Source: Plectosphaerella cucumerina
Lineage: Eukaryota; Ascomycota; Sordariomycetes; Glomerellales; Plectosphaerellaceae
Assembly: GCA_020746995.1 (NCBI GenBank)
Contig: JAGPXD010000004.1
Location: 5,050,868 to 5,114,867 of the forward strand
DNA length: 64,000 bases
Direction of reading: 5' to 3'
Below, one piece after another: positions 46,269 through 57,188 of this stretch. Positions within the stretch are counted from its first letter, which is position 1; each line of letters starts with the position of its first letter. A program made the position numbers and the translations under genes. The notes under the pieces are model-generated. The model saw only the letters and a list, made by a program, of their open reading frames with translations, had not been told where the DNA came from and ran no database searches.

Positions 46269-46997
46269 TCATGCAAACTGAACGTGCGCTCCGCCTTCCC
46301 ACATGGAGCCTTGAAAGGCAGAGGCGGCCGCACAGACGGCCTTCATGTATTCATCTTCCTCCAAAAGACGGTGAAGAAGGTCGCGCTGGTCCTCGTCGAG
46401 CTCGAGATATTCCTTCACAGACTTCCCGTGAGGGTCCTCTGCTTTAAAAGGAATAAGGCTGAGGATTCCACGAGAGGAGCCGTGTGTCCTGGACCAAGTC
46501 TTTCCTTCAGATTTCCATCGATGGTATGTCCGGACCGGGACACCTAACTGGATTGCTGCGTCTCTTGTGACACCTCTGCTTGCACGTGTCTTTTTTCGAA
46601 ATCTAGGCGCGACGGATTCGAAGAGTTCCAGCTTGTAAAGGCGCATGTGGAGTTGAGCCAGGTTGGCGCGGGCAGCTGCCTGGGCAATGGCCCGGACGTA
46701 CCCATCGTGGTCTTGACGAGCCAGCTGCGAGTCAGGACACTCTCGGTGCCGATCGACCAAAGCCCGGAACTGGCAGACAGCAGCCCGGCTGCCTAGCGCA
46801 CAGGCATACCGGAAAACGTCGACGCACGGCGTCGGATCCATCTTGTGGTTGGGAATATGGCAACGTCGATCGTTGCTCCTAGTCTCCTCCTTGATTTTCT
46901 CCAAGACTGGGCCGATTGGGTTCTGCAGGGACTGGGATCGGGTTTGATAGGACTTCGTTATGGTGCTGTCTCTTGACCGCTTGGGATTGTCTGACAT
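46269..46997 (-). CDS. unknown protein with helix-turn-helix-like segment
   Basis: From ATG 46997 there are 242 codons. The frame remains open upstream to the stop of the HET gene at 47292, and that part (EYHCVVNYTNCLALAINH, CLKVCRECGIYPLGH) also looks like coding sequence, so the real start probably lies in it or in an exon I cannot place. Conserved-looking parts are an Ala-rich helical block, the basic stretch RFRKKTRASRGVTRDAAIQL, and GVPVRTYHRWKSEGK, which has helix-turn-helix character. No family recognised. Located just downstream of and codirectional with the HET gene (295 bp from its stop to this ATG). Confidence 0.45.
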   Translation of the reverse strand: MSDNPKRSRDSTITKSYQTRSQSLQNPIGPVLEKIKEETRSNDRRCHIPNHKMDPTPCVDVFRYACALGSRAAVCQFRALVDRHRECPDSQLARQDHDGYVRAIAQAAARANLAQLHMRLYKLELFESVAPRFRKKTRASRGVTRDAAIQLGVPVRTYHRWKSEGKTWSRTHGSSRGILSLIPFKAEDPHGKSVKEYLELDEDQRDLLHRLLEEDEYMKAVCAAASAFQGSMWEGGAHVQFA

Positions 46998-47291
46998 TGT
47001 TGTATCTGCTGGCCGCTTTCGAATCTGGATTGGATTGCTTTCGAGCGCGCATGGTACCTTCTCGAACGAAGGGTGGCCTAAAGGATAGATGCCACATTCC
47101 CTGCAGACTTTGAGGCACGGCGGAAAGGCTGGCTCACCAGGGTGAAGGTGATTGATGGCCAGGGCCAGGCAGTTCGTGTAGTTGACGACGCAGTGATATT
47201 CGCCATCCTGGGTAACAAATATCTCTCCTTCCCCCAAGCAGTGAATTCGAAAGCCGATACGCTCTTCATGCCATTTGACCCATTCTACAAA

Positions 47292-49319
47292 CTAAATGAT
47301 CTTAACGTGCTGCTTCACACCGTTGGTCTCCCATGTCGCTTCCGTGCTCTCGATAACTCCCACTCGTTCATAGGTCGACTCCTCCTCTGAAACCCGCCTC
47401 AAAGCGAGCCAGTAGAAGCTGTTGGAAGATCGAAGGATCTTCGCACAATAGAGCTCTTCGTCTTCCTTCCAGTGCCAATTCCCATCACTGTCACCCAGTT
47501 GATGATCGAGCCAAAACTGTACGGGCTCCTCCTTTCCCACCTTTGCCATGAAACGCCCTTCCTTCGGGGGCTTCATACCTTTTTCGATTGCCTTGCTTAC
47601 CAGCATCCACGGCTTCCTTGATGAACCAGATTCAAACCCTAGGGACGCTTCCACCACCTCGGCCGACAAGGTGATATACGACTCCCCGAAGCGTACCTGG
47701 CCCCTCTCATCCTTTCCCACTGGGACGCAGTGAACTTCCTCCGCCTCTGCGAATACTTCTGGCACCTCCCACTTCCTGTACGGTCCATATAAGGACAGGA
47801 GAAACCTCACAGGGCGGTCGAGTGTTGCCCACGACCACGACGGCGCTAACCTAGGTTCGGTCATAAATGGAGGCGCGTCCGATGTATCGCGCCTTTCCCA
47901 CAGCAACCCAAGCGGGATAGTCTCTTCCCACAAACCGGCGCAATACTTCATCCCTAGTGCATCAACCATCTCCGCTGCGATGCCCGACAGGGCTGGCAAG
48001 CGATCCGTGGGAAATGTCAACACCCTCTTGGTATTCTCCCCGACCATTTCCGCCCAGCGCGACAGTAGCTTCTCCTTCCTCTTCGTGTCATTGACCTGGG
48101 CACTAGTCTTGCCGACGTGGAGCGCAGCATAGTGCGATATCTTAGCCGGGAGCTCGCTGGACGTGTTGCGGTTCATGTAACCGCCCATGTTTTGTGCGTT
48201 CGACCACTTCATGGTGCCACATTCGCAGTCCACATCTTGCATGCATTCCCAAAAGACCTCTTGCGGGCCAAAATGTAGCACCCGAGGGGCAAGTAGTCGC
48301 TCTTGGTACACCCAGGCCCGGGTGAGCAGCGGAAATAGTTGGTCTATTTCTTTTCGAGAGAACGGCCCCGTCTCGGGGTGCTGGAATTTGAAGCGCAGGT
48401 AGAGACAGAGTTCTTGGCGGAGCTTGGTCGCGGCAGGGAAGAGGACAGCGAGGGGGTCGTCAGCATCGACGGCGGGAGCTTCCACATTGACGGCTTGATT
48501 GTACCGGTAGAAGCCGCTGCTCGAGGACGACGAACACGACCCGGCTACCGTTACCCAAGAATTGCGATAGATGGCGGCCATGCGACTAGCTTCAATCTCC
48601 CAGTCCTCTGCACTGTCTTGGATGATGCAGAGGGAGTCGATCCACAGATATCGGACCCCAAGCCGCCGCGAAACCATAACCGCATCTTGGAAGGTCTTGG
48701 GCAACTGGTCAAACGGGATAGCAGCCTTATGATCGCCCAACGTCGCCGTGGTGGTCCGGAGAGGCTGCTGGCCAGTGCCCCAGCAATGAGACAAGGCGAT
48801 ATAGCGGTCTTTTTGATCGGGCGACGGCTCCACGAGCTTGACCTCTGTGGGATGACCTTCCAACTCAAGGTCATCCCCAAGATAAAGTATCCGCGTGGGC
48901 AGTTCAGTTGGCTCACCGCTGCCGCAAAGCGGATGCTCTTCTGAGCATTTCCGAATCCACCAATACATCCGCCCATAGCTCACGGCTGAAGACGTATCCC
49001 CGGTCGGCTTGTACGGGCGACTGTCGCCCTGTTTGTAGAATTCGTACTGCAAATCCAGGTCTTTCAGGTCCGGCCGGTGCCCTAGTGGGCCATTGGAATC
49101 GGGATACACGATCAAGTTGTTTGGGTTCTTGAAGCGGATGACGGCATCCTCTCCCAAACTGGCCTCGACGTCTGGGTCCAGGCGAAGGAGGGCCTGATTC
49201 AGGAGGGAGCAGTACGGGCACCCTTCATCGGCAGCTGCCTGCAGTTGAGCAACACCAGACCACCTCTCCAGGCGTCGAGCGCCACAGGTGAAGCAGTCCT
49301 GATTTCCGGCGAAATTCAT
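47292..49319 (-). CDS. HET-domain protein
   Basis: Intact 675-codon ORF. Start chosen at ATG 49319 because an in-frame TAA lies a little upstream. The heterokaryon-incompatibility domain is complete: YIALSHCWG (residues 173-181), TFQDAV, YLWIDSLCIIQDS (224-236) followed by DW and E-SRMAAIYRNSWVTVAG. A Cys-rich N-terminus (C-x2-C, GCPYCSLL) is typical of subtelomeric fungal HET proteins. The C-terminal ~300 residues include the common PSWSWA signature (WSWATLDRPV) and end in HVKII. HET proteins trigger cell death in incompatible fusions, usually as executioners of partner signals; no partner is evident here. Normal composition, no RIP. Confidence 0.88.
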   Translation of the reverse strand: MNFAGNQDCFTCGARRLERWSGVAQLQAAADEGCPYCSLLNQALLRLDPDVEASLGEDAVIRFKNPNNLIVYPDSNGPLGHRPDLKDLDLQYEFYKQGDSRPYKPTGDTSSAVSYGRMYWWIRKCSEEHPLCGSGEPTELPTRILYLGDDLELEGHPTEVKLVEPSPDQKDRYIALSHCWGTGQQPLRTTTATLGDHKAAIPFDQLPKTFQDAVMVSRRLGVRYLWIDSLCIIQDSAEDWEIEASRMAAIYRNSWVTVAGSCSSSSSSGFYRYNQAVNVEAPAVDADDPLAVLFPAATKLRQELCLYLRFKFQHPETGPFSRKEIDQLFPLLTRAWVYQERLLAPRVLHFGPQEVFWECMQDVDCECGTMKWSNAQNMGGYMNRNTSSELPAKISHYAALHVGKTSAQVNDTKRKEKLLSRWAEMVGENTKRVLTFPTDRLPALSGIAAEMVDALGMKYCAGLWEETIPLGLLWERRDTSDAPPFMTEPRLAPSWSWATLDRPVRFLLSLYGPYRKWEVPEVFAEAEEVHCVPVGKDERGQVRFGESYITLSAEVVEASLGFESGSSRKPWMLVSKAIEKGMKPPKEGRFMAKVGKEEPVQFWLDHQLGDSDGNWHWKEDEELYCAKILRSSNSFYWLALRRVSEEESTYERVGVIESTEATWETNGVKQHVKII

Positions 49320-51168
49320 TTTGCACCAAGGGAGTTTTGACAATAGCTCTTATAGATGTCTGGATCTTTCATCAGTCAGCTTGAAATTCTGCTCTGTCCA
49401 TCTAGAGAAGGGGCATGTACCGCAGCCACGGAACTTTGAGAGGGCTGGAAGATAAGAGGTTGGATGGCTGCTGTGAGACTCTGAGATTACAATGCTGGCC
49501 TTTCCGAGGCCATCGTGGCTTTGAAATACCAGAGCTGAGAGAAAGAAAACAGCTAAAACAATTGGGTGAGTTTTTGGCGAAATTTTCAGCCTAATTTAAA
49601 AACCCACCGGCTCAGACTACTCCGCATTCATGAAGTTTGTGAAGTTCTTCCGTCTTACTATAACGCTAGTCACGGTAAGGCAAGTTCGTGAAGTTCCTCC
49701 GTCTTACTATGGCGCTGGTCACGCTAAGGCAAGCAATTGAAGGTACAGAGGCATGACCTGCCATTTTCATCGCGCTCTCGAGGAGAAAACATCCTCTTTA
49801 TCCTCCTCATAATGATGATGTTTGGATGACCAACAGCGCTTGCAATCGCGCCACTACAGCCAGCCCTGCGGGTCACGTGAACCCGCACACTGGAGCCTGC
49901 CCTCGGGCAGCCACCAGGGCTAACGTAAAACAGGTAGGTTTCTCACTCCCGTCCACACAACCCCTCCAAGGACCACTCGACCACCCTCACGCACCCGCAA
50001 TATGACCGACGCTAAGTTCACCTGCCCCAGCCTAACGGATCAACGATGACCGTCCGGTTCGACCGGGCTCATATCCTGCTCCGCTGACAAAATGGGCGGG
50101 GATGGCCGCCCTAGATCCCTACTTCGAGAGCAATTCGAGGCGCAGATCCACCCCAAGACGGCATGCTCGAGCCCTCGCTTGATAGGTATCCTACGCGTGA
50201 TAAGCCGTATCTCATCCATAAGTCTTCGAAGCTAAGGTACCTACGATTATTCGTTCGGAAACTACTCGCGCTAGCATAAAAGCATCTCTGACTGCTACAC
50301 CCAATGTCATCAAGTCCATGATTGGACTTGAGCATTGTCCATGTATCGGAACCAGTACGTAATTACAGCTTAGCTGGTTGTAGGCTGTCACAAGATGGGT
50401 GTCGAGGGTGTCGAGGGTGTCGAGGCAGCGCTCAACCTGCGTGCCCCTGGCAGTCACAAGAGACACACAACGATCCGTACTTAGGAAGAACAACACGTCA
50501 ATTCCCATAATGGATCCCTCGCTATGTGATTGCGCGCGGGCCCATGTCTGTCCCGTAACGATTAAATCATCGGCTGCCAATCCTGGACACTCGTCTTTCA
50601 GCGGGGAGATTGTGGCTGCAGTAGGTGATGTGTGGCTGTGACGTCACGCTGAACTACCAACTGTCACCTGTCACGGCCACCAGAAACTTACGTAGCTTGA
50701 CGCCGTATCACACGGCCTGACAATATTTCTCAGGGGCCATAAGAGGAAGTTTTCTCGCTGGTGTTTTTGTTTCTCGAGACCTCTTCAATCACGTGACCTC
50801 CCCATCTTTCTTCAGTTTATTTCCAAGTCCTGGCTAAATTCAGGCACATCGTCGTCCCAAAGGAAGCCAATCTCAACACAGAGCCGTGGTCCATTTTGTA
50901 TTCAAACCCTCGCTTGGTTGGTTTCTGGGTCGCATTCAACCGTCATCGCAGGGTCTGTTGGAATACCCAAAGCCTCTACGGTCTTGAATTTTTTACTCGT
51001 GAAGCTTGGGCTGTCGTTTCTCCGGCCTACAAAAAGATACCCTGAAGAACCCGGGGCAAAATCCAAGGAGAGGTGCAGTTGGTCAATCTGTATTTCGATC
51101 GGGCGTGCCCCAGCATGTATTGCTTTGCGAAACGGTAAGTGGCTGACAGTGGTGGAAACAGACGATGG
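49320..51168. other. intergenic with small repeats
   Basis: 5' flank of the HET gene, then unassigned DNA. Contains the 49-bp duplication at 49633-49732 and three GTGTCGAGG units at 50398-50426. No gene supported. Confidence 0.35.
49633..49732. repeat. 49-bp direct duplication
   Basis: Two tandem copies of a 49-bp unit starting AAGTTCGTGAAGTTC and ending ACGCTAAGGC. Differences are four or five, mostly transitions. Lies about 310 bp upstream of the HET start. Confidence 0.85.
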
Positions 51169-52488
51169 TTAAGCACTCTGAAGATTGCGGACTGTGCCTC
51201 CGGAAGAGGCGCCAGAGGACACGGCTCGTACCGTTGACTTACTGGCTGTAGATCCACTAGACAAAGGTAAAAACGCCCTGCTCTCGAAGGGATAGGCCAT
51301 CCAGGCACGGACGCCGGTCTGCTGTAGACGGATTGCTGCCGTCAATTCCTGTATCATATCCTGAATAACGGTGGCGAATACGGCGGCCTGATCCTCGCTC
51401 ATCCAGCCAATGTCCGGGATGGTCCACTTCTCGTACAGACGCCGATGGGCATGTGAGATGCGGTAGCGGTTCTGCTTGGCAATCAAAAGATCGCACAGGT
51501 AACAAGCCGACTTGCTACACCCAATGCACCGTGGGGCTGGTTGATGTGGGTGCTGCTCGTAGTGGAGGATCTGCTGCGTCTCTGCGTGGACGAAGCATCT
51601 CTTGGAAAGGCCTGCGGGGACCTCTCCAGAGTTTGCCTCCAAAGCAACCACATCGATATTTTTGAATAAACTTTGATATTGCGGCTTTCTGGCTAGCCGA
51701 ATGAAGTCCTTACAAAGGAACAGAAATCGTGCCAACTTGTCGACTTGACGGGTTTCGCGCGCTTCGTGTAGCGTCGATGAGGGGCAGAGTGCCCTCAGGT
51801 GTTCTTCCAAAGAACTAGTTTCCCCCAAAGCTGCGATTTCTGCACACTACTTGATGACGTACTCAAGGACCTCGTTGATATCTTCTTCTTCAACCTCACT
51901 GTCAAGTCGGTCCAAGCAACAAACGAGCTCCGATGCCTTTGCAGAGACGACGCGGCCTTGTGGAACAGACTCGTGTTGCTCAAGGAGTTTCTTTGCCCAG
52001 CATCGGATTTAATCTCTGAGAAATGGACGCCGATTCTTGATGTATGAAGGGTTTCGTGTCCATGGCGGTTGAATACGCTCGAGAATTCTCTCTTGGCTGA
52101 GCTGCAGAACTGCACGAAACATATCTTGGCAATATTTGTGACGTCGTTTACCTCGTCTACAGTTAGTTCAGGATATAAAGACAGAGCATGGGTCCTCACC
52201 TTCTCCAGAGTACCGACTGACTATATTCAATATCTGCTTGAATCCATGGACAACCGATACTGACAGGGTCGAGTTGCTTGCCACAACGATCACAAGACCA
52301 GATAACCGTTCTTGTAGAGTGACCGCCGAAACCATAGCAGCACCTTCGCTTCGATAGGCAAGGTAGGTCATATTATCAGCAATCTGGAGTTCATCTTCAG
52401 AGGATAAGATACATCCTTCCTGAACGGGCACCGGACGACCACGGTAGTATTGAGGGTTGGATGGGGTCTCTGTCAGTTGACGCAGCAC
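51169..52488 (-). pseudogene. OTT_1508-like fungal deaminase (two nonsense codons)
   Basis: Matches the fungal OTT_1508-like family of the cytidine-deaminase superfamily. N-terminal block: YLAYRSEGAAMVSAVTL and LVIVVASNST (about 52250-52400). An intron (GTGAGG to CTGTAG, 52159-52201) follows. The helical middle part contains IQPPWTRNPS. The catalytic domain is intact: CFVHAETQQIL (HAE, about 51560-51600) and GCSKSACYLCDLL (CxxC, about 51490-51530), then ISHAHRRLYEKW. Two in-frame stops interrupt the middle: TAA at 52009-52011 and TAG at 51847-51849, both explicable as Gln codons changed by one transition. The 219-codon 3' half is open. Substrate of this family is unknown. The left end borders the unknown-family copy 1 directly, so the 5' end may be truncated. 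Confidence 0.7.
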
Positions 52489-52539
52489 TTTGGAGCTAAT
52501 ATCCGGATTGAATTACAGCAGTCGGAACTTGATCGTCTT

Positions 52540-54520
52540 CGAGTGGCGCCTACGAACACACCGTATGACGGCTCAGGGGTCATGTCTTCCGGCGATTGCC
52601 GTAGTATTATCCCGGACTGCGATGCGCTACGTAAGCTCGCGGAAGAGCTGGAAGGGCGCTTCAATTTGGCTCACGTGGCTAACGTTTCTTACGCGCTGGC
52701 CGTCTGTCTTCATACCGCAACGGACGAGCCGGCCTTGGATGGTGTGACAGGTTTCCAGCCGCGCTGCCTCCTTATCGATCGCAACGCACTAGACAGAGAG
52801 TATCCAAAATCGAGCGACTACAACTTCTACCCACAGGCCTTCCACCCAACCTACGGCAACGTGTCCTCTCGCAAGCCGCCCAGGTTCTTGCATAGCACGT
52901 GTATAGCGGCACAGGCCGACATGAGGGACCGTAACGGTAGCTAAAGCGCCTCGTGCGCCACAGCACGAACGACCTGCTTGCGACCAAAGGGTTTGCCACA
53001 GCTGCGCTCACGATCCCGACGAACGTTGCGTCGTCGAGAAGCCTCATGAGATCCAGGCGGGAGCGGCGGCTCGGTATCATCCGCGGCGATCCAGATGCCA
53101 GGCCGTTCGCAAGAGAGCGCAGGCAAATCGAAACGGCTCTCGAGTACGACGAGTACCCTTACCGGCTGGAGCAGGTTATATCGCTGGACGTAGGGCGTAT
53201 AACGAGCACGGAGTATACGTTCGCTACTGTTACTACTCCTATACTCTATCTGACGACTCTATTCTCCGACGTGGAGGGGTAGGCGTATCTGTTTCGGTTA
53301 ATACCGGTAACGGTGTTTCCTATAATTTTCTACGTATATACGCGCTTGTTCGAGTATACTCTTAGGGCGATAGAGCGTCGTTATACGGCGAGGGGCGAAC
53401 GAGGACTTAACCTTGCCTATTCGGAGGCTGTCGCCGTTATAGATCGTCTTAGCGGTTACCTCTTTACCGGCAATATATGTTATCTTCCAAAGGCTATCTT
53501 TAGGGTCCTCGGTACTATAAGCAGCCTGGCCGACGGAGTATAGCCCTATATCGACCCGACCGTGCTCGACATAACAGCTTCAGGCAACAGCGCCCGGATT
53601 AATATAGACCGATAGCTACGTATAGCCGCTACCGGAAAGCCGGTCCTCCTTTACGTAAAGGAGCTTGTATATCACTACGATAAGCGGATTGTGTTGTTAC
53701 GGGCGAGCGATCTCTAGCTTAGTAAACTCGGGGAAAGGGTAATATAATTACCCGTAGACGTACCGTACTTTCTTAGAGAGCTCCTTAGAGAGCTGTGGTG
53801 TCCCGAGACGGTACGCTTTATCTCTGAGTCCCTCCGTCGTCGTCTTCCTAAACGGGGCGATTTCGACGGGAGGCCTATAGTAAGCGCCGAGGTTACCGCG
53901 TACGAGGAGGCGATTAGCGCCTAGGATACGGGCTATACGCCCTTTAGCCGGCCCGCGCTTTCACGACTGCGCGAGAGCCTTACCTCGGGCGGCGCCCGTA
54001 CTTTATTTACTGTGGTCGGAACGTAGGTTCGACACGATTACGCTACTAGGGTTATTAAAGTTCTCGGTTCCGATATATAGGAGTCCGCCGTGTCGCGTAA
54101 GAACGTAGCCTGGGTGTTAAGGCTCCGAGAAGCGCTTCTATCGCGCCCTAATAAAGAGTTTATAACCCGTAGCTGGGTTGCCGCGCTGGCGTGCTCTCTG
54201 GCTGACGAGAAGATCGAGTGGGTGCCGTCGGCGAGAGGACGAAGAATTATAATAAGGAATATTATATACCTCGAGGGTGCCGAGGGCGATAGATCCGCCC
54301 TCTCTCCTAGGTCCGGACTGCCTCGGCCGATAGGCCACCCGGCCAGAGTCAGAGGCTCAAATAGTTACCGCCCTAAGATTGACTTTGGCTACCCCTTTCC
54401 GTTCCAGGTCGTCCTACCGTTAGTCGAGGCCGGACTTACGCGCATACGGAGCTACTAGTAGGCTCTTAGGGAGCCGACGGTGGTCGCGTACTACGAGTTG
54501 GCGGTGGAGTGCCTCGCCGC
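52540..54520 (+). pseudogene. unknown fungal gene family, copy 1 (dead, 5'-truncated)
   Basis: Readable in one long frame with TAG stops plus one frame change near 52940. Landmarks shared with copy 2: LRKLAEELEGRF, VSYALAVCLHT, RCLLIDRNALDREYP-SSDYNFYPQAFHP, NDLLATKGF, RPFARERRQIE, YRLEQVISLDVGRIT, RGERGLNL-YSEAVAVIDRL, PYIDPTVL. The protein exceeded 600 residues. I know no domain. About 30 codons present in copy 2 near 56000 are missing here around 52940. Stops are nearly all TAG where copy 2 or family logic suggests Gln or Trp. Lies directly 3' of the deaminase pseudogene, and its own 5' part, present in copy 2, is missing. Confidence 0.65.
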
Positions 54521-55049
54521 GCACGTCGAAGAAGTTGGCTGCTAAGTCATGCTTTTGCTGATTCTCACGCTCTATTCATCATCCGAGACGCCCCAGGTCG
54601 AGCCACGGAGCGATCAGTTCACTATCACGACTAGGAGAGATCCGAGCATACTCACGCTCACGATGCTTACGAAAATAATATAGTTCCTGTATCCGTAAGA
54701 ATTTCCATGGAGCCCTGATGAGGGGGGTGACGCGTGTCACGTGGGCGAAATGATGAAAAGACTAGGTAGGCTTCCTACATCAAGACTAGCAATACATACT
54801 AACGATCACAGAGTATAAGGGATATAGTAACCGCCTCCTACATAGGCTCGGATGGTTTAATTACGATGGGAGGAGAGACTCTCCGCGGCCTAGTGACGTT
54901 ACGCCGTTGACATCTGAGCAGTTATCTAGGGGGCATGGGATACTCGTTGCGGCGATGGCCAGACCTACTATGTTTATTGCTAGTGTCTTTCACAGCCATG
55001 ACACACTGTGGGTAGAGAGGTGCCGTAGTATCATTCGATAAGGGATCCT
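54521..55049. other. spacer between the two paralogues
   Basis: Mixed sequence, no gene. Presumably 3' flank of copy 1 and 5' flank of copy 2. Confidence 0.3.
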
Positions 55050-57172
55050 TTCTATATATCAATCTTCGACAACGTCACGGTCACGTTCCAGCGATGGGGG
55101 GCGCCGTACGGGGCCAAGCACGTCAGCGGCATATCCTTCGACATGACGGGTCGGACGTTCCGCATCGCCAAGGCGGCGACGCGCGAGGTGTGGTTCATCG
55201 TGATGCACCCCGTGTCGGCCGGGATGCCGGTGTCCCTGGCGAGGCAGCTCGCCTCCTATATCACAAGTATCTTCGAGGCGGGCGAGCTCCTCGGCGAGGG
55301 CGTGGAGTCGTGCTGGCGGCCGGGAAGCCCGTATAGCTAGTATATAACCTCGGGTAAGTAGGCTATCTTCCAGGGGATATTCATAGACGGGTAGGCGGCG
55401 TGGGCCGTGATATACGGGGAGGCGTCCTTCTAGCGGTAGTACACGCCGGCCTTCCACGCGTACGACTACGGGGCGAATATCGGTATCGAGGTTAGTCCCC
55501 GGCTGTACGACCTGCCGCGGGAGAGGCACGATCCGGCCAGCGACGACTCGGATCGTGACGAGGACGAGGACGAGGACGAGGACGGCGGGGAGAGCGGCGG
55601 TAGCGACGAGGGAGGGATGTCGAGGCGCGTCGGCGGGCTCTCCGTAGGGCTCTCCGACGGCGGCGGCGGCGGCGGCCAGGATCCGCAGAGCCAGGAGGAC
55701 ACGAACCACGACCAGATGATCCGCGAGAGCGACGGGCTCCGGAAGCTGACAGAGGAGCTACAGGCGCGCTTTCACCTCGACAGCATCGGGGCCATCTCGT
55801 ACGCGCTCGCGGTGTGCATCAACACCGACACCGACGACGGCCCCACGCGCTGCCTCCTCGTGGACAGGAACAAGATGGCCAGGGAGTTCCCGCGCAGCAG
55901 CGACTGGGACTTCTACCCGCAGGCCTTTCACCCGGCGTATAGGAACGTGTCGTCGAGCACGCCGCCCGGCTTCCTCGCGTCCCTAACGGCGGCGATACGC
56001 GGTAATATAAGCGCGCGGAACGAGGGGGCCAAGGTACTATCGTTCGGCTACTTCTAAGGCTACTCTAATATCAAGAGGAGCGTCCGGTACAGCCCGAACG
56101 ACCTCCTCGCGACTAAGGGGTATACAACGGGGGCGCTAACGGTGCCGACGGCGGAGGCGTCCGGCCACTACCTAACGAGGGATAAGCGGGAGCGGCTGCT
56201 ACGGATCGTCCGGGGCCAGGCGACGCCGGAGGACCTAGCGGCGTCGAAGCCGTTCGCTCGCGAGCGGCGCTAGATCGAGGTCACACTCGAGCAGGAGGAG
56301 GTAGCCTACCGGCTCGAGTAGGTTGTCTCCCTCGACGTCGGGCGGATAACGGCCGAGGAGCGGACGTTCGGGGCGGTACTATAGCCTATCTTCTAGCTAA
56401 TACGCTTCTTCCTCGTCGAGTACGACTCGTATATATATATCTTCCGGTCGCTACTACTAACGGTATTCCCCTGTATTATAACGGCGTATATACGTGTGTT
56501 CGAGCTTACCCTCGACGAGATAGGGTGTCGCTACCTGTAGGGGGGCGAGCGGGGCCTCGACTTGCCGTACTCGGAGGCTGTTGTGGTACTCGACTAGCTC
56601 GGCGGCTACTACTTCTCGGGCTTCTAGCGCTACCTTCCTAAGACCGTGCTACGGCCACTCGGGACGGTAGCTAGCCTCCGCGGCGGCGCCTAGCCGTATA
56701 TCGACCCGACGATACTTAACTTCGGCGCGGGCGTCGGGGGTAGGGCGTCGATTAACGTACGGCGGTAGCCCTACTCCGCCGATAGCCGCCGGCTTATACT
56801 CCTCTACACGGGGTAACTCCGGTTCTACTATAATAACCGTATCGCGTCTAACCGGGAGAGTAACGTATAGTTTACTATCCTAGGCGAGGCCACTTTCCGG
56901 AGCTAGTCGGCGGTAGCCGACTTTATCGTTAAGCTCCTCCGGGAGCTCTAGGTACCGTAGACTAAGTCGTTTATCGCGTAGTAACTCCGGCGACGCCTAC
57001 ACGAGGCGGACCGGACCGAGGCGGCGACGCCGATCACGTCGGCGTAGATAGCCGCCTACGAGGCGGCTATCGAGGCGTAGGACGAGGCCGGGGACGCATT
57101 CACGTAGAAGGCGTTCGAGAGGCTATCCGACAGCCTCGCGGCAGGCGGCGCGCGGATAGCGGTAGCGACGTC
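55050..57172 (+). pseudogene. unknown fungal gene family, copy 2 (dead)
   Basis: More complete at the 5' end than copy 1: the frame starts near 55060 (IFDNVTVTFQRWGAPYG) and continues AFHAYDYGANIGIEVSPRLYDLPRE (55450-55530), an acidic DEDEDED spacer, then the block shared with copy 1 (LRKLTEELQARF, ISYALAVCINTD, FYPQAFHPAY, NDLLATKGY, YRLEQVVSLDVGRIT, RGLDLPYSEAVVVLD). At least 15 TAG codons interrupt it; I saw no TAA or TGA in the part read. GC content stays high because only CpA/TpG sites were hit. It ends against the telomere-like junction of the retroelement (57173), so its 3' end may have been lost to a broken chromosome end later healed by telomere addition. Confidence 0.7.
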
Positions 57173-57188
57173 TTAGGGTGGGTTAGGG
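57173..57188. repeat. interstitial telomere-like repeat
   Basis: TTAGGGTGGGTTAGGG lies exactly between the copy-2 pseudogene and the 3' end of retroelement copy A. The orientation is the same as the terminal telomere. Marks an older chromosome end. Confidence 0.8.

Noticed and set aside
55059..55709. 216-codon minus-strand open frame
   Set aside because: Antisense to copy 2 of the unknown family, open because RIP placed TAG only on the sense strand.
52540..57172. Stop-codon reassignment or readthrough of TAG
   Set aside because: TAG replaces both Gln and Trp positions, and neighbouring intact genes do not use it; RIP at CpA/TpG explains both.
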